Source: CAZPUI01 sp964415525 | Lineage (GTDB): Bacteria > Acidobacteriota > Holophagae > Holophagales > Holophagaceae | Direction: 5' to 3' | Length of the DNA: 45,201 nucleotides | NCBI GenBank assembly: GCA_964415525.1 | Contig: CAYQAS010000021.1 | Location: 1-45,201 of the forward strand | In this document: positions 18,019 to 26,093 of the stretch, in pieces | Layout: each line of letters begins with the position of its first letter | Position numbering within the stretch: the stretch's first letter is position 1 | The notes under the pieces: generated by a model | What the model was told of the DNA's origin: nothing | What the model saw: only the letters and a program-made list of their open reading frames with translations | Databases searched by the model: none | Made by a program: the position numbers and the translations under genes

Positions 18019-18524
18019 GCGACCTGACGCACCTCGATGACGCGGGCCAACCCCGGATGGTGGACGTGTCCGACAAGGACATCACCGCCCGACGTGCCGT
18101 GGCTGCGGGCTGTCTCACCCTGGGGGCCGCCAATGCGGCGGCCCTGGAGAAGGCCCTGACGGGTCCTTCAAAAAAGGGCGATCCTTTTGCTGTGGCCCGC
18201 ATCGGGGCGGTCAATGGCGCAAAGCGGGCCAGCGATCTCATTCCCCTGGCCCATCCGCTGCTGCTCACGGCGATCACGGTGGAGCACCACTGGGACCCAA
18301 TCACCTCCCGGGCGTGGATCCGGGCGGAAGTCCGCACGGAAGGGCGCACCGGCGTTGAGATGGAGGCCATGGCTGCGGTGGCCGGCGGCCTGCTGACCCT
18401 CTACGACATGCTGAAAGCCGCAGGTCAGGAGATGGATTTGGGCCCGGCTCGCCTATTACTCAAAGAGGGCGGTCGCAGCGGCCGAATCCTGAGGGACTGG
18501 GCGGAATGCCCATGGCAGGAGTAG
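18015..18524 (+). CDS. moaC: Cyclic pyranopterin monophosphate synthase MoaC
   Basis: MoaC converts the MoaA product (3',8-cyclo-7,8-dihydro-GTP) to cyclic pyranopterin monophosphate in molybdenum cofactor synthesis. The 169-residue protein has the full signature set: MVDVSDKDITARRAVAAG, GAKRASDLIPLAHPLLLT, and TGVEMEAMAAVAGGLLTLYDMLKAAG with the catalytic Asp and Lys, then LLLKEGGRSG. It begins at GTG 18015, overlapping the HAD gene stop. No other moa or moe gene occurs in this window. Confidence 0.95.
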   Translation: MSDLTHLDDAGQPRMVDVSDKDITARRAVAAGCLTLGAANAAALEKALTGPSKKGDPFAVARIGAVNGAKRASDLIPLAHPLLLTAITVEHHWDPITSRAWIRAEVRTEGRTGVEMEAMAAVAGGLLTLYDMLKAAGQEMDLGPARLLLKEGGRSGRILRDWAECPWQE

Positions 18525-18660
18525 GAAAAATCGATCCGCTTCTCAGATTCTCCGAGTCCGGCTAAGCTGGCCAGATCCCGTTCAGCGTGCACACCGGCTT
18601 CGCCGGAAGGTGCGTTGATTGACCACCCCCCAATGGACCCGCTTGTCCCAAGGAGTGGAA

Positions 18661-19665
18661 ATGCGTATTTCCTCACTCGCTTTCGCCCTCGTCCTTTCCA
18701 CCCAAGTCCTGCCCGTGAATGCCGCCCCCAAGTCGGGCGCGGCTGTGCACGTGGTCAAGGCTGGGCAAACCGCCGCCAAGATCGCCAAGCGCGCGGGGCT
18801 GAGCCTTGACCAGTTGGCCAGGCTCAATCCTGGCGTGGATCTGGATCGACTCAGCGTCAAGACGCGCCTGCATCTGAAAGCTGGATCCAAGCCCGCCCCC
18901 AAGGCGACCCGTCGTGGACGGAAGGCGCTTGAGCCCCTGGAGAGCCTGCCGGGGATCCCCTCGATGCCGATGGCAACCCTGGCTCGCATGGAGCGTATCC
19001 GCCCCATCGGACCTGACCAGATAGGCAACAGCTTCGCCCCGGGGACCCCCTCTCCGGAAGCACTGGCTGACCACCTTCAGCCGGTGCTGAAGGGGCAGCC
19101 CGCCGCTGACATCCTGGCGTCTCACCCTGCGCCATTGGGGTATGAGCTTGCAGATCCCAACAACCTGGACCTGCTCTGGCCGGTGGAAACCCGCACGGTG
19201 AGCTCCGGCTATGGCCCGCGCATCCGTCGGACGGTCAAGGTTGTCAAGGCCAAGAACGGTCGGAAGAGCCGCCGCATCCGCGTGCCCTATAACGGCTCCC
19301 ACCGAGGTATCGACTTGAACGCGCCCAACGGCACGGATGTGTTCGCGGCCCTGGATGGCAAGGTGATATTCGTGGGTCGCGAAAAGGCGATGGGCAACTA
19401 CGTCATTGTTGATCACGGGAATGGCGTCGAGACCGTCTATGGACACAACAGCCGGAATTATGCTCGGGAAGGCGATATCGTCCGCCGCGGGCAGAAGATT
19501 GCGGAAGTGGGGCGGACTGGTCGCGCCACGGGTCCTCATGTCCATTTCGAGCTGCGCCTGAGCGGCCTCCGGGTCAATCCTGCTCCCTACCTCAACGACG
19601 TTGAGGAGATCCCGGCGGAGATCCTGGCGCAGAACAGCGCTGCCAAGCCTCCGAGCCGGCGCTAA
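18661..19665 (+). CDS. LysM- and M23-domain peptidoglycan endopeptidase-like protein
   Basis: This exported 334-residue protein has a signal peptide (RISSLAFALVLSTQVLPVNA), a LysM domain (about residues 29-72, VHVVKAGQTAAKIAKRAGLSLDQLARLNPGVDLDRLSVKTRLHL), a linker, and a C-terminal M23 domain. The M23 ligands are present: HRGID (metal His and Asp) and HVHFEL, with VDHGNGVETVYGHNS between them, so the protein should be catalytically competent rather than an EnvC-type activator. It probably cuts peptidoglycan cross-links during growth or division. AAGGAG is 7 bases before the ATG at 18661. Confidence 0.93.
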   Translation: MRISSLAFALVLSTQVLPVNAAPKSGAAVHVVKAGQTAAKIAKRAGLSLDQLARLNPGVDLDRLSVKTRLHLKAGSKPAPKATRRGRKALEPLESLPGIPSMPMATLARMERIRPIGPDQIGNSFAPGTPSPEALADHLQPVLKGQPAADILASHPAPLGYELADPNNLDLLWPVETRTVSSGYGPRIRRTVKVVKAKNGRKSRRIRVPYNGSHRGIDLNAPNGTDVFAALDGKVIFVGREKAMGNYVIVDHGNGVETVYGHNSRNYAREGDIVRRGQKIAEVGRTGRATGPHVHFELRLSGLRVNPAPYLNDVEEIPAEILAQNSAAKPPSRR

Positions 19666-19781
19666 TTCAGGGAAGCCGATCAAGCGGGTTCCGGGGATAA
19701 TGAACCTCCCTCGTTTCCCGCGCATACAGGGTGCGCGCCGCTTGCGGGTGCATCCTTCCGGTCTGTTCCATCGAGGCTTCC

Positions 19782-21713
19782 ATGGCTCCAAACGCTTTCC
19801 ATGCATCCTTCCGCTGGCTCCTTGCCCTGACCGCATTCGCGGCATTGGGGTTGGGATGCAGCAAGTCCAAGGACGCCGCCGTCACAACCGACAGCACCAA
19901 GACCGCCAAGATCTCCGGCAAGGTGACCTACTCGCGCATTCCGCTTGTCTCGAACGACAAGGGCGAGCCCGTGGGGCTGGAGACGGATGCCGCCAAGTTC
20001 ACGACCCTGCCCGCTCGCTACGTGCAGGTGCGCCTCTGGATCGCAGAGGAGGAAAAGAGCACGACGGGCGCGACCAGTCGGCCCTGGTACCTCGCTAATT
20101 CGACGGTCACGGATAAGGATGGTGCCTATGCTCTCGAGCTGACGCACAAGGGCGATACGGATGCCTTTGTGGAACTGGTAAGCGTGACGACGCCCATGCC
20201 TCCCAGCCAAACCATCCGACTGATTGCGGATCCGGCAGGGATCGACAGCGCCCTTCCCCAGTCGGATCGCCTCCTATATGTGCTTCGCAAGGGCGTGGCA
20301 GGAAAGCTTCCGGAGGAAGCCGCCATTCCCGGCGAGAAGGTCACGGGCGATGCCACGGTCAATTTCGATATTAAGCAGAACACTGCTTGGTGGTTGAACA
20401 GCGACATCCCAACGGAATCCGTCCTCCAGCAGGCGGTGAAGGAACCCAGCCCCACTGGCAGTCGGGTGATGGGAATTCTTGATAGCCTCTCGGAGTTCGC
20501 GACCGCCTTTGGCAGCGCCTCCCTGCCTGGGACGCTCGACTTGCACTATCGACCGGGTGTCAGCCATGCCCGGGGCAGTTTCATCGAATACGATCTCACC
20601 CGTTATCCCAAGGCATACTCTGTCAATGGTTTCCATTTCTTTGGAAGTCTCAGGGGTGCCGAATCCAATGACGATGCATGGGATGCGGGCGTTATCGCGA
20701 CCCTTGCCGCACAAAACGTTGTCTATGCCTCCCATTTCGGCCCCTGGGCCTTCGTGCAGCCCCTGGATCGCTGGTCTGCTGTGGGTGGCCAGGAGTTGGT
20801 CGGTCTGGCACCCCAGGTGGCCTTCCCGCAGGGCAGTGTGCTGCCCCTGGCGGCCATCGCCATGAAGTCGCCCTACCTGGCGGATACCCTGGCGGGTGCG
20901 CCTCCGCGCGTTTTGGACATCCGCAAGGTGGGCACGGCGCCCCGGGATGCCTTCAGTGCTCCAAATCTCCAGGCCCTGGCCTGGGAGATTGTCCTGAAGG
21001 CCAACAGCCTTCCGAGCCCAGGAACGCCGGCGGATTGGGCCAAGATCGTCCCGAGCAATGCGGCCCGGTATTTCTCCCAGGCGGCGCCGAAGGACACCAC
21101 CGGAAAGCTCACGGATGTCGTCTCCGTCTTCAGTCAGTTGGCCCGGCTCAAGGAAGACAAGGCTTCGGCCGAGACGGTGGACCTCAAAACCATCTTCACC
21201 GACGACGCCATCAAGGCCCTCGCGACACCGTTCGGCCTCGAATGGCCCCGGCCCACCACGGGCCCCCTTGCGACCTTCCTCACCATTTGGGGAATCGACT
21301 TTACCCCAGTGACAGGGCAGCCTTTCTTCACGAAGACCCTCACCCTCAGCATGTCGGGCGCCCACCTGGATGGGACGGGTCGCTACAACAATGCCTCCTT
21401 GGGCGAGACTCTGACGGGCCTCTACGCAACGACAAAGGATCAAGCCTATTTCCTCGATGTGGCTCCCCTTCCCCCTGCAGGTGTGAAGCTGGAGTTGCGT
21501 TTCTCCGCGGCCGCAGTGGGAGGTAGTCCCGTGATGCAGACGTATGACGCAAACACATCGACGAACCCCTTGGATCCTCTCAAGCGGGTCGTGTTCTTCA
21601 ACTCCACCAAGGACAACGTTACGTCTTACGTGCCTCTCTCGGTTCACCTGGTGAGTCCGTCCACGAAGATCGGGGACTACACCTTCACCTTGACCTTCCG
21701 TCCGGCCAAGTAG
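19782..21713 (+). CDS. Large putative lipoprotein of unknown function
   Basis: The 643-residue product begins with a hydrophobic signal (FRWLLALTAFAALGLGCSKSK) whose Cys could be lipidated, although the residue at -3 is Gly rather than the usual Leu. After it comes a region like a carboxypeptidase-regulatory or transthyretin-like fold (KISGKVTYSRIPL, STVTDKDGAYALEL, about residues 40-125), which is common in surface lipoproteins. The remaining 500 residues match no family I know; parts are rich in aromatic and beta-strand segments. A GAGG precedes the ATG at 19782. The purine nucleoside phosphorylase gene starts 8 bases after the stop, so the two are probably co-transcribed. Confidence 0.68.
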   Translation: MAPNAFHASFRWLLALTAFAALGLGCSKSKDAAVTTDSTKTAKISGKVTYSRIPLVSNDKGEPVGLETDAAKFTTLPARYVQVRLWIAEEEKSTTGATSRPWYLANSTVTDKDGAYALELTHKGDTDAFVELVSVTTPMPPSQTIRLIADPAGIDSALPQSDRLLYVLRKGVAGKLPEEAAIPGEKVTGDATVNFDIKQNTAWWLNSDIPTESVLQQAVKEPSPTGSRVMGILDSLSEFATAFGSASLPGTLDLHYRPGVSHARGSFIEYDLTRYPKAYSVNGFHFFGSLRGAESNDDAWDAGVIATLAAQNVVYASHFGPWAFVQPLDRWSAVGGQELVGLAPQVAFPQGSVLPLAAIAMKSPYLADTLAGAPPRVLDIRKVGTAPRDAFSAPNLQALAWEIVLKANSLPSPGTPADWAKIVPSNAARYFSQAAPKDTTGKLTDVVSVFSQLARLKEDKASAETVDLKTIFTDDAIKALATPFGLEWPRPTTGPLATFLTIWGIDFTPVTGQPFFTKTLTLSMSGAHLDGTGRYNNASLGETLTGLYATTKDQAYFLDVAPLPPAGVKLELRFSAAAVGGSPVMQTYDANTSTNPLDPLKRVVFFNSTKDNVTSYVPLSVHLVSPSTKIGDYTFTLTFRPAK

Positions 21714-21721
21714 GTTTCACC

Positions 21722-22537
21722 ATGGATCTGAGTCCCGCCCTCTCCATTCTGAAGGATCGCCTGCCCTTCCAGCCGGAACTGGCCATCGTGCTGGGTTCGG
21801 GCCTGGGCCAGTTGGCCCACTGCCCCGAAGCCGAGGCCGGAGTGTCCGTTCCATTTACGGATCTGCCCGGATTTCCTGCCCAGACCGTGATCGGCCACAG
21901 CGGCAAGCTGATCTTCTGTGAACTCGAAGGCCGCAAGGTCGTCCTTCAGGCGGGTCGGTTTCACTTCTACGAGGGCCATCCCATGGGCCTCGTCACGGCT
22001 CCCATGCGGCTCTATGGTCGTCTCGGCCTGAAGGCCGTGGTGCACACGAACGCGGCAGGTGCCGTGAACACGGGCTTCAGCGTGGGTGATCTGATGGTGA
22101 TCTCGGATCACATCAACCTTCAGGGCACCAACGGGTTGATCGGGCCCAATGTGGAGCCAGGCCCCCGCTTCATGGACATGACCGAAGCCTACGACGTCGA
22201 CCTGCGTCGCCAGATCCACGCCGCGGGCGAGGCTCTGGGCCAGACCCTGCGCGACGGCGTCTACCTCGCCGTCACCGGCCCGAGTTTCGAGACCCCGGCC
22301 GAGATCCGTGCCTTCCGTACCCTCGGCGCCGACGCCGTGGGAATGAGCACCGTGCAGGAAGCCATCGTGGCGCGCCACGAGGGATTGAAGGTCGCTGGCA
22401 TCAGCTGCCTGTGCAACATGGCCGCGGGCATCCTGCCCCAGCCGCTCACCCATGCCGAGGTGCTGGAGGCCGGTGCCGCCTCCGCCGCGAACTTCGAGGC
22501 GCTGGTGCGGGGCTTCTTGCGCAACCTCGCACTGTGA
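21722..22537 (+). CDS. Purine nucleoside phosphorylase (trimeric PNP-I type)
   Basis: This enzyme splits (deoxy)guanosine and inosine with phosphate into free base and (deoxy)ribose 1-phosphate. The 271-residue protein carries the low-molecular-mass PNP signatures: LGSGLG (phosphate loop), GHSGKL, GRFHFYEGHPM, HTNAAGAVN, SDHINLQGTNGLIGPN, TGPSFETPAEIRAFRTLGADAVGMSTVQE. The usual Pro in AVGMSTVPE is Gln here, a minor change. A hairpin terminator follows. It sits between a lipoprotein and a permease, which fits nucleoside salvage only loosely. Confidence 0.94.
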   Translation: MDLSPALSILKDRLPFQPELAIVLGSGLGQLAHCPEAEAGVSVPFTDLPGFPAQTVIGHSGKLIFCELEGRKVVLQAGRFHFYEGHPMGLVTAPMRLYGRLGLKAVVHTNAAGAVNTGFSVGDLMVISDHINLQGTNGLIGPNVEPGPRFMDMTEAYDVDLRRQIHAAGEALGQTLRDGVYLAVTGPSFETPAEIRAFRTLGADAVGMSTVQEAIVARHEGLKVAGISCLCNMAAGILPQPLTHAEVLEAGAASAANFEALVRGFLRNLAL

Positions 22538-22560
22538 GGCGCTGACGTTTTCGTCTGATC

Positions 22561-22587
22561 CGGGGCCCTGCGGGGCCCCGTTGTTCT
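22561..22587 (+). terminator. Rho-independent terminator after the PNP gene
   Basis: An 8-bp stem, CGGGGCCC (22561-22568) and GGGCCCCG (22573-22580), with loop TGCG and a tail TTGTTCT. It lies 23 bases after the PNP stop, and only 16 bases separate its stem from the next ATG, so it may be an attenuating rather than an absolute terminator. Confidence 0.6.
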
Positions 22588-22596
22588 GAGGGGCCC

Positions 22597-23541
22597 ATGG
22601 CCGCCGCCTTCGCGAGCGTGTTCACAATCTTTCTGATTATCGCCGTGGGTTTCGCCGCCACCCGGCGGGGGCTTCTGCGCGCGGAGGATGGTGCGGTTCT
22701 GACTCGGCTGGTGGTGGGCTTGGCCTTGCCGCTTCTCATGGTCCAGAACCTCAGCGGCAACCTGGAGCGCGCCAGCCTGATCCATGCGGGCCGTGGCCTG
22801 GTGCTGCCTGCCCTGGGAATCCTTGGCACCGCCTTGTTGGCGCCCCAGGCGGCACGGGCGGGGCGGGTTTCCGAAGGGCGGCGCGGCACGTTTGCCGCCA
22901 TGTTCACCGCCTCCAACGCCATCTTCATCGGGCTGCCCGTGAACCTGGCCCTCTTCGGGGAAGGTGCGCTGCCCTACGTGCTGCTCTACTACACCGCCAA
23001 CACCACCTACTTCTGGACTTGGGGCGCCCACGGGATCGAACGGGATGCCGGTCGCGCGCTGCCCCTGCTGGGTTGGGCTCATCTCAAGCGCATCCTCTCG
23101 CCGCCGTTCCTGGGATTTCTGGCAGGGTTAACCCTCCTCTTGCTCGGACTGAAACTCCCCACGCCCGTAGCCAGTGCCTGCAAGCACATCGGCGCCCTCA
23201 CCACACCCCTCTCCCTGCTTTTCATGGGCATCACCTTCGCCACCATCACCTGGGCAGAACTGCGGCCCACGCGGGACATGGTGATGCTCCTGCTGGGGCG
23301 CTTTGTCCTCTCGCCGGGGCTGGTACTGCTTGCCGCCTTTCTCCTGCCCATCCCGCCGCTCATGGCGAAGGTCTTCATCGTGTGTGCCGGTCTGCCTGCC
23401 ATCACCCAATCCGCCCTGGTGGCCCGCACCTGCGATGCCGACCACCGCTACGCCACGGTCATGGTGAGTGCCACGAACCTGGCCAGTCTCGTGGCCCTGC
23501 CGCTCTGGGTGCTTCTCCTGGGGCGGGTCTATCCCGGGTGA
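22597..23541 (+). CDS. AEC-family transporter (auxin efflux carrier-like permease)
   Basis: This 314-residue integral membrane protein of the AEC family has about ten hydrophobic helices and the family motif SNAIFIGLPVNLALFGEGALPYVLLYY. The second half holds the inverted repeat helices, including the region PAITQSALVARTCDADHRYATVMVSATNL that aligns with the C-terminal conserved block. Bacterial members carry organic acids such as malate or malonate, but the substrate cannot be read here. GAGG precedes the ATG. It points toward the CZB gene, which lies on the opposite strand. Confidence 0.88.
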   Translation: MAAAFASVFTIFLIIAVGFAATRRGLLRAEDGAVLTRLVVGLALPLLMVQNLSGNLERASLIHAGRGLVLPALGILGTALLAPQAARAGRVSEGRRGTFAAMFTASNAIFIGLPVNLALFGEGALPYVLLYYTANTTYFWTWGAHGIERDAGRALPLLGWAHLKRILSPPFLGFLAGLTLLLLGLKLPTPVASACKHIGALTTPLSLLFMGITFATITWAELRPTRDMVMLLLGRFVLSPGLVLLAAFLLPIPPLMAKVFIVCAGLPAITQSALVARTCDADHRYATVMVSATNLASLVALPLWVLLLGRVYPG

Positions 23542-23560
23542 CCCGGTTTCCCGAGGGGCA

Positions 23561-23917
23561 TCAGGGATGTTCCACCTTCCTTCGGAGGTGACGGATGGCG
23601 TTGATCGTGCGGATCGAGGCCTCGTGGAACAGGCCATGATCGATGGAGGTTGCGGCCTTGGCGGTCTTCCCCTCCTGGACCATGCGGAGCACCTCGGCTG
23701 CGGCCTTGTGGAAGGCGGCATGTTCGGAGACGAGTTCTTCGTATTCCTTCAAGGCCCCATGTGCCTTGGCTTCGCCATGGATCCACTGGCCCAGGGGACA
23801 GCGGTCGTCGAGGCCGATCAGGGCGGGATCCAGCACTTCCTGGCTGGTTCCTGCAACCACGCCTTGAAGGCGGATCTTCCATTGGCTGTGGGCGGTGATG
23901 GCTTCATCAAAGTTCAT
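23561..23917 (-). CDS. Stand-alone CZB (chemoreceptor zinc-binding) domain protein
   Basis: This 118-residue soluble protein is made of one CZB domain, normally found at the end of chemoreceptors and diguanylate cyclases. The expected ligands are present: His10 in AHSQWKIRL, Cys40 in CPLGQW, and His66 and His70 in SEHAAFH. CZB domains bind zinc and respond to zinc or hypochlorous acid. Here no transmitter or receptor domain is attached and no chemotaxis gene is adjacent, so it may act in trans. AGAGG lies 6 bases before the ATG. It is divergent from mutL. Confidence 0.85.
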   Translation of the reverse strand: MNFDEAITAHSQWKIRLQGVVAGTSQEVLDPALIGLDDRCPLGQWIHGEAKAHGALKEYEELVSEHAAFHKAAAEVLRMVQEGKTAKAATSIDHGLFHEASIRTINAIRHLRRKVEHP

Positions 23918-23994
23918 GGGCGCCTCTGGGTCTGATGAAATTCAACGGGCGGGGGGCATCAAACGTGAGTTCGGAACGGCCCTACACTGCTTTC

Positions 23995-25767
23995 ATGCCG
24001 CAGATCCGCATTCTCGCTGACCATGTCGCCAACCAGATCGCCGCCGGAGAGGTGGTGGAGCGGCCCGCCTCGGTGCTCAAGGAACTGGTGGAGAACGCCT
24101 TGGATGCCGGGGCCACGCGCCTGGACATCGCCTGGGAGGACGGGGGCAAGCGGCTGCTGGAAATCGGCGACGACGGCTGCGGCATGTCCCGGGACGACCT
24201 CTACATGGCCCTGGAGCGCCACGCGACAAGCAAGGTCCGCACGGCGGACGATCTGGGGCATCTCGGCACCTTCGGTTTCCGGGGCGAGGCGCTCCCGAGC
24301 ATCGCCAGCGTGACCCGCTTCGAGCTGCACTCCGCCGAGGCGGACGGGCAGGGGCACCGCCTCCGCAGCGAATTCGGTGTCATCAAGGTCGTGGAGCCCG
24401 CCCCGCGCCGCAGGGGCACCACGGTGACGGTGCGGGATCTATTCCTGCAGCTGCCCGCTCGCCGCCGCTTCCTCAAGGGTACGGACACGGAGCATGCCCA
24501 CCTGTGGGGCGTCGTGACGCGCCTGGCCTTGGCGACACCGGAGGTCCACTGGACCCTGCGGACGGACCGCGGCACGCCCCTGAGCCTGCCGCCGGTGGCG
24601 AACGCGGGCTCGCGTCTGGCGCCCTTGCTGGGCGACAAGTTCCGGGATCTCGTGGCCTTCCGCAACGGTGAGGCCCCCTGGCAGTTGCGGGGTTTTCTGA
24701 GTCCGCCCAGCCTCAGCTTCCGGGATCGCAGTCACCTCTACCTGTTCGTGAACGGCCGGGTGGTGCGCGACCGCCTCCTCTTGGCCGCGCTCTCCGAGGG
24801 GTGGGAGGGCTACTTCCCCAAGGGCGCCTACCCGGCGGTGCTGCTGTTCCTTGACCTGCCGCCGGAGGCGGTGGATGTGAATGTGCACCCCACCAAGGCC
24901 GAAGTCCGGTTCCGGGAGCCCAACCGCATCTTCCCCTGGGTGGCCCGGGCGACCCGGGAAGCCTGGGAGCAGCTCAAGGGCGACGCCATGTCGATCCTGG
25001 AGATGCCGCCCAAGCCGTTGGAGATGGACGATGCGCCCCTGCCCAAGCGGGCGGCACCTGCCGAACACCCTCGCCTCTGGGGCGGGACCGAGGTGCTGGC
25101 GGCCACCTTTGGCGATGCCGTGGACCGCTCGTACGAGTTGGCGGCGACAGCCCCCAAGGCGGCGGAACCCGCCTGGGACGACGTCCCGGCCTTCCGCTAC
25201 CTGGGTGCCTTCGCCCACACCTACCTGCTTGCGGAGGTTCCGAGCGAAGCAGGGCCCGAACTGTGGGTGGTGGACCAGCACGTGGCCCACGAGCGTGTGC
25301 TCTTCGAGCGGCTCTTTCTCCGACGCCACGCTCCGGCCCTGCAGCCTCTACTGCCGCCGCGGGTGATCGGACTGGGGCCCGCGGCCCTGTCGCGGCTCTC
25401 GCCCTGGCTGGAGGAACTGAATGCCTGTGGCATCGAGATCGATATCCTCGGCGCCGACAGCGTGGTGGTGAGGGCCCTGCCGGATTTCCTGACGGACCGC
25501 GACCCCGAGCGGCTCGTGGCCGACCTGCTCAACCGGCTGGAGACCGCCGGCAAGGTGGATCTGGACGCCTTCCGTCGGGAGCTCAACGCCGAACTCGCAT
25601 GCCGTGCGGCCGTGAAGGCCAATGAGCGCCTGAGCGATCCCATGGCCCTGAACCTCCTGCGGGACCTGCTGGCTTGTGAGGTGCCGCACACGTGTCCCCA
25701 CGGCCGCCCGATCATGAAGCGCCTGACCTTGGCCGAGCTGGAGCGCAGCTTCGGTAGACGTGCCTGA
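23995..25767 (+). CDS. mutL: DNA mismatch repair protein MutL (endonuclease type)
   Basis: MutL couples mismatch recognition by MutS to strand incision. The 590-residue protein has the GHKL ATPase at residues 1-330: NQIAAGEVVERPASVLKELVENALDAGA, GDDGCGM, FGFRGEALPSIASV. A variable linker follows, then the C-terminal dimer/endonuclease domain. The endonuclease metal site is visible: DQHVAHERVLFE (about 427-438, matching DQHA-x2-E-x4-E with Ala to Val), ACRAAVKANERL (about 535) and CPHGRP (about 567). So this MutL can probably nick DNA, as in bacteria without MutH. There is no Shine-Dalgarno sequence before the ATG at 23995, and a possible -10 box, TACACT, lies only 6 bases upstream, so the mRNA may be leaderless. 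Its last 74 bases are repeated downstream. Confidence 0.96.
   Translation: MPQIRILADHVANQIAAGEVVERPASVLKELVENALDAGATRLDIAWEDGGKRLLEIGDDGCGMSRDDLYMALERHATSKVRTADDLGHLGTFGFRGEALPSIASVTRFELHSAEADGQGHRLRSEFGVIKVVEPAPRRRGTTVTVRDLFLQLPARRRFLKGTDTEHAHLWGVVTRLALATPEVHWTLRTDRGTPLSLPPVANAGSRLAPLLGDKFRDLVAFRNGEAPWQLRGFLSPPSLSFRDRSHLYLFVNGRVVRDRLLLAALSEGWEGYFPKGAYPAVLLFLDLPPEAVDVNVHPTKAEVRFREPNRIFPWVARATREAWEQLKGDAMSILEMPPKPLEMDDAPLPKRAAPAEHPRLWGGTEVLAATFGDAVDRSYELAATAPKAAEPAWDDVPAFRYLGAFAHTYLLAEVPSEAGPELWVVDQHVAHERVLFERLFLRRHAPALQPLLPPRVIGLGPAALSRLSPWLEELNACGIEIDILGADSVVVRALPDFLTDRDPERLVADLLNRLETAGKVDLDAFRRELNAELACRAAVKANERLSDPMALNLLRDLLACEVPHTCPHGRPIMKRLTLAELERSFGRRA
25694..25767 (+). repeat. mutL-tail repeat, copy 1 (in mutL)
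   Basis: The final 74 bases of mutL, starting inside the Cys codon of the CPHGRP motif and ending at the stop. Its first 55 bases are identical to copy 2 at 25909. Compared with copy 3 (26094-26167) it has 8 substitutions, only one of which changes the protein (Ala to Thr at the last residue). Confidence 0.9.
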
Positions 25768-25908
25768 TCCCGTCGGCGGCCTCCCACTCAGCCTTCGCCT
25801 TCGGCTCGACTTCGCGGGGGGACACCGGACCACCCCCCGATCGCACAGCCCGCTGGGCTGTGCTCCCGCTCCTGCGTCGCTGCGCTCCTTGCTCGCGGAG
25901 GGGGGCCC
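25768..25908. repeat. Structured spacer between mutL-tail copies
   Basis: A 141-bp segment from the mutL stop to copy 2. It holds a perfect 9-bp hairpin, GCACAGCCC (25843-25851) and GGGCTGTGC (25855-25863), and a 7-bp stem CGGGGGG/CCCCCCG (25815-25821 and 25833-25839). Its last 30 bases (25879-25908) recur exactly before copy 3 (26064-26093), so the spacer is part of the repeating unit of 215 bp. No gene is evident in it. Confidence 0.75.
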
Positions 25909-25963
25909 GTCCCCACGGCCGCCCGATCATGAAGCGCCTGACCTTGGCCGAGCTGGAGCGCAG
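25909..25963 (+). repeat. mutL-tail repeat, copy 2 (cut by the gap)
   Basis: 55 bases identical to mutL positions 25694-25748, starting 215 bases downstream of copy 1. In the mutL frame the Cys codon TGT becomes CGT (Arg), so this copy does not encode the metal-binding Cys. It runs directly into the run of Ns. Confidence 0.85.
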
Positions 25964-26063
25964 NNNNNNNNNNNNNNNNNNNNNNNNNNNNNNNNNNNNN
26001 NNNNNNNNNNNNNNNNNNNNNNNNNNNNNNNNNNNNNNNNNNNNNNNNNNNNNNNNNNNNNNN
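25964..26063. other. Assembly gap of 100 Ns inside the repeat array
   Basis: Exactly 100 Ns, a conventional size for a gap of unknown length. If the array follows the period seen between copies 1 and 2, the missing sequence should be 130 bp, or 130 plus a multiple of 215 bp. Confidence 0.95.
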
Positions 26064-26093
26064 GCTGCGCTCCTTGCTCGCGGAGGGGGGCCC

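Noticed and set aside
18594..18606. Short hairpin CCGGC/GCCGG before the M23 gene as terminator
   Set aside because: Only a 5-bp stem and no T-run; too weak to call.
20274..21647. Minus-strand frame of 457 codons opposite the lipoprotein gene
   Set aside because: Arg/Gly-rich shadow without any motif; the plus-strand lipoprotein has a signal peptide and sensible composition.
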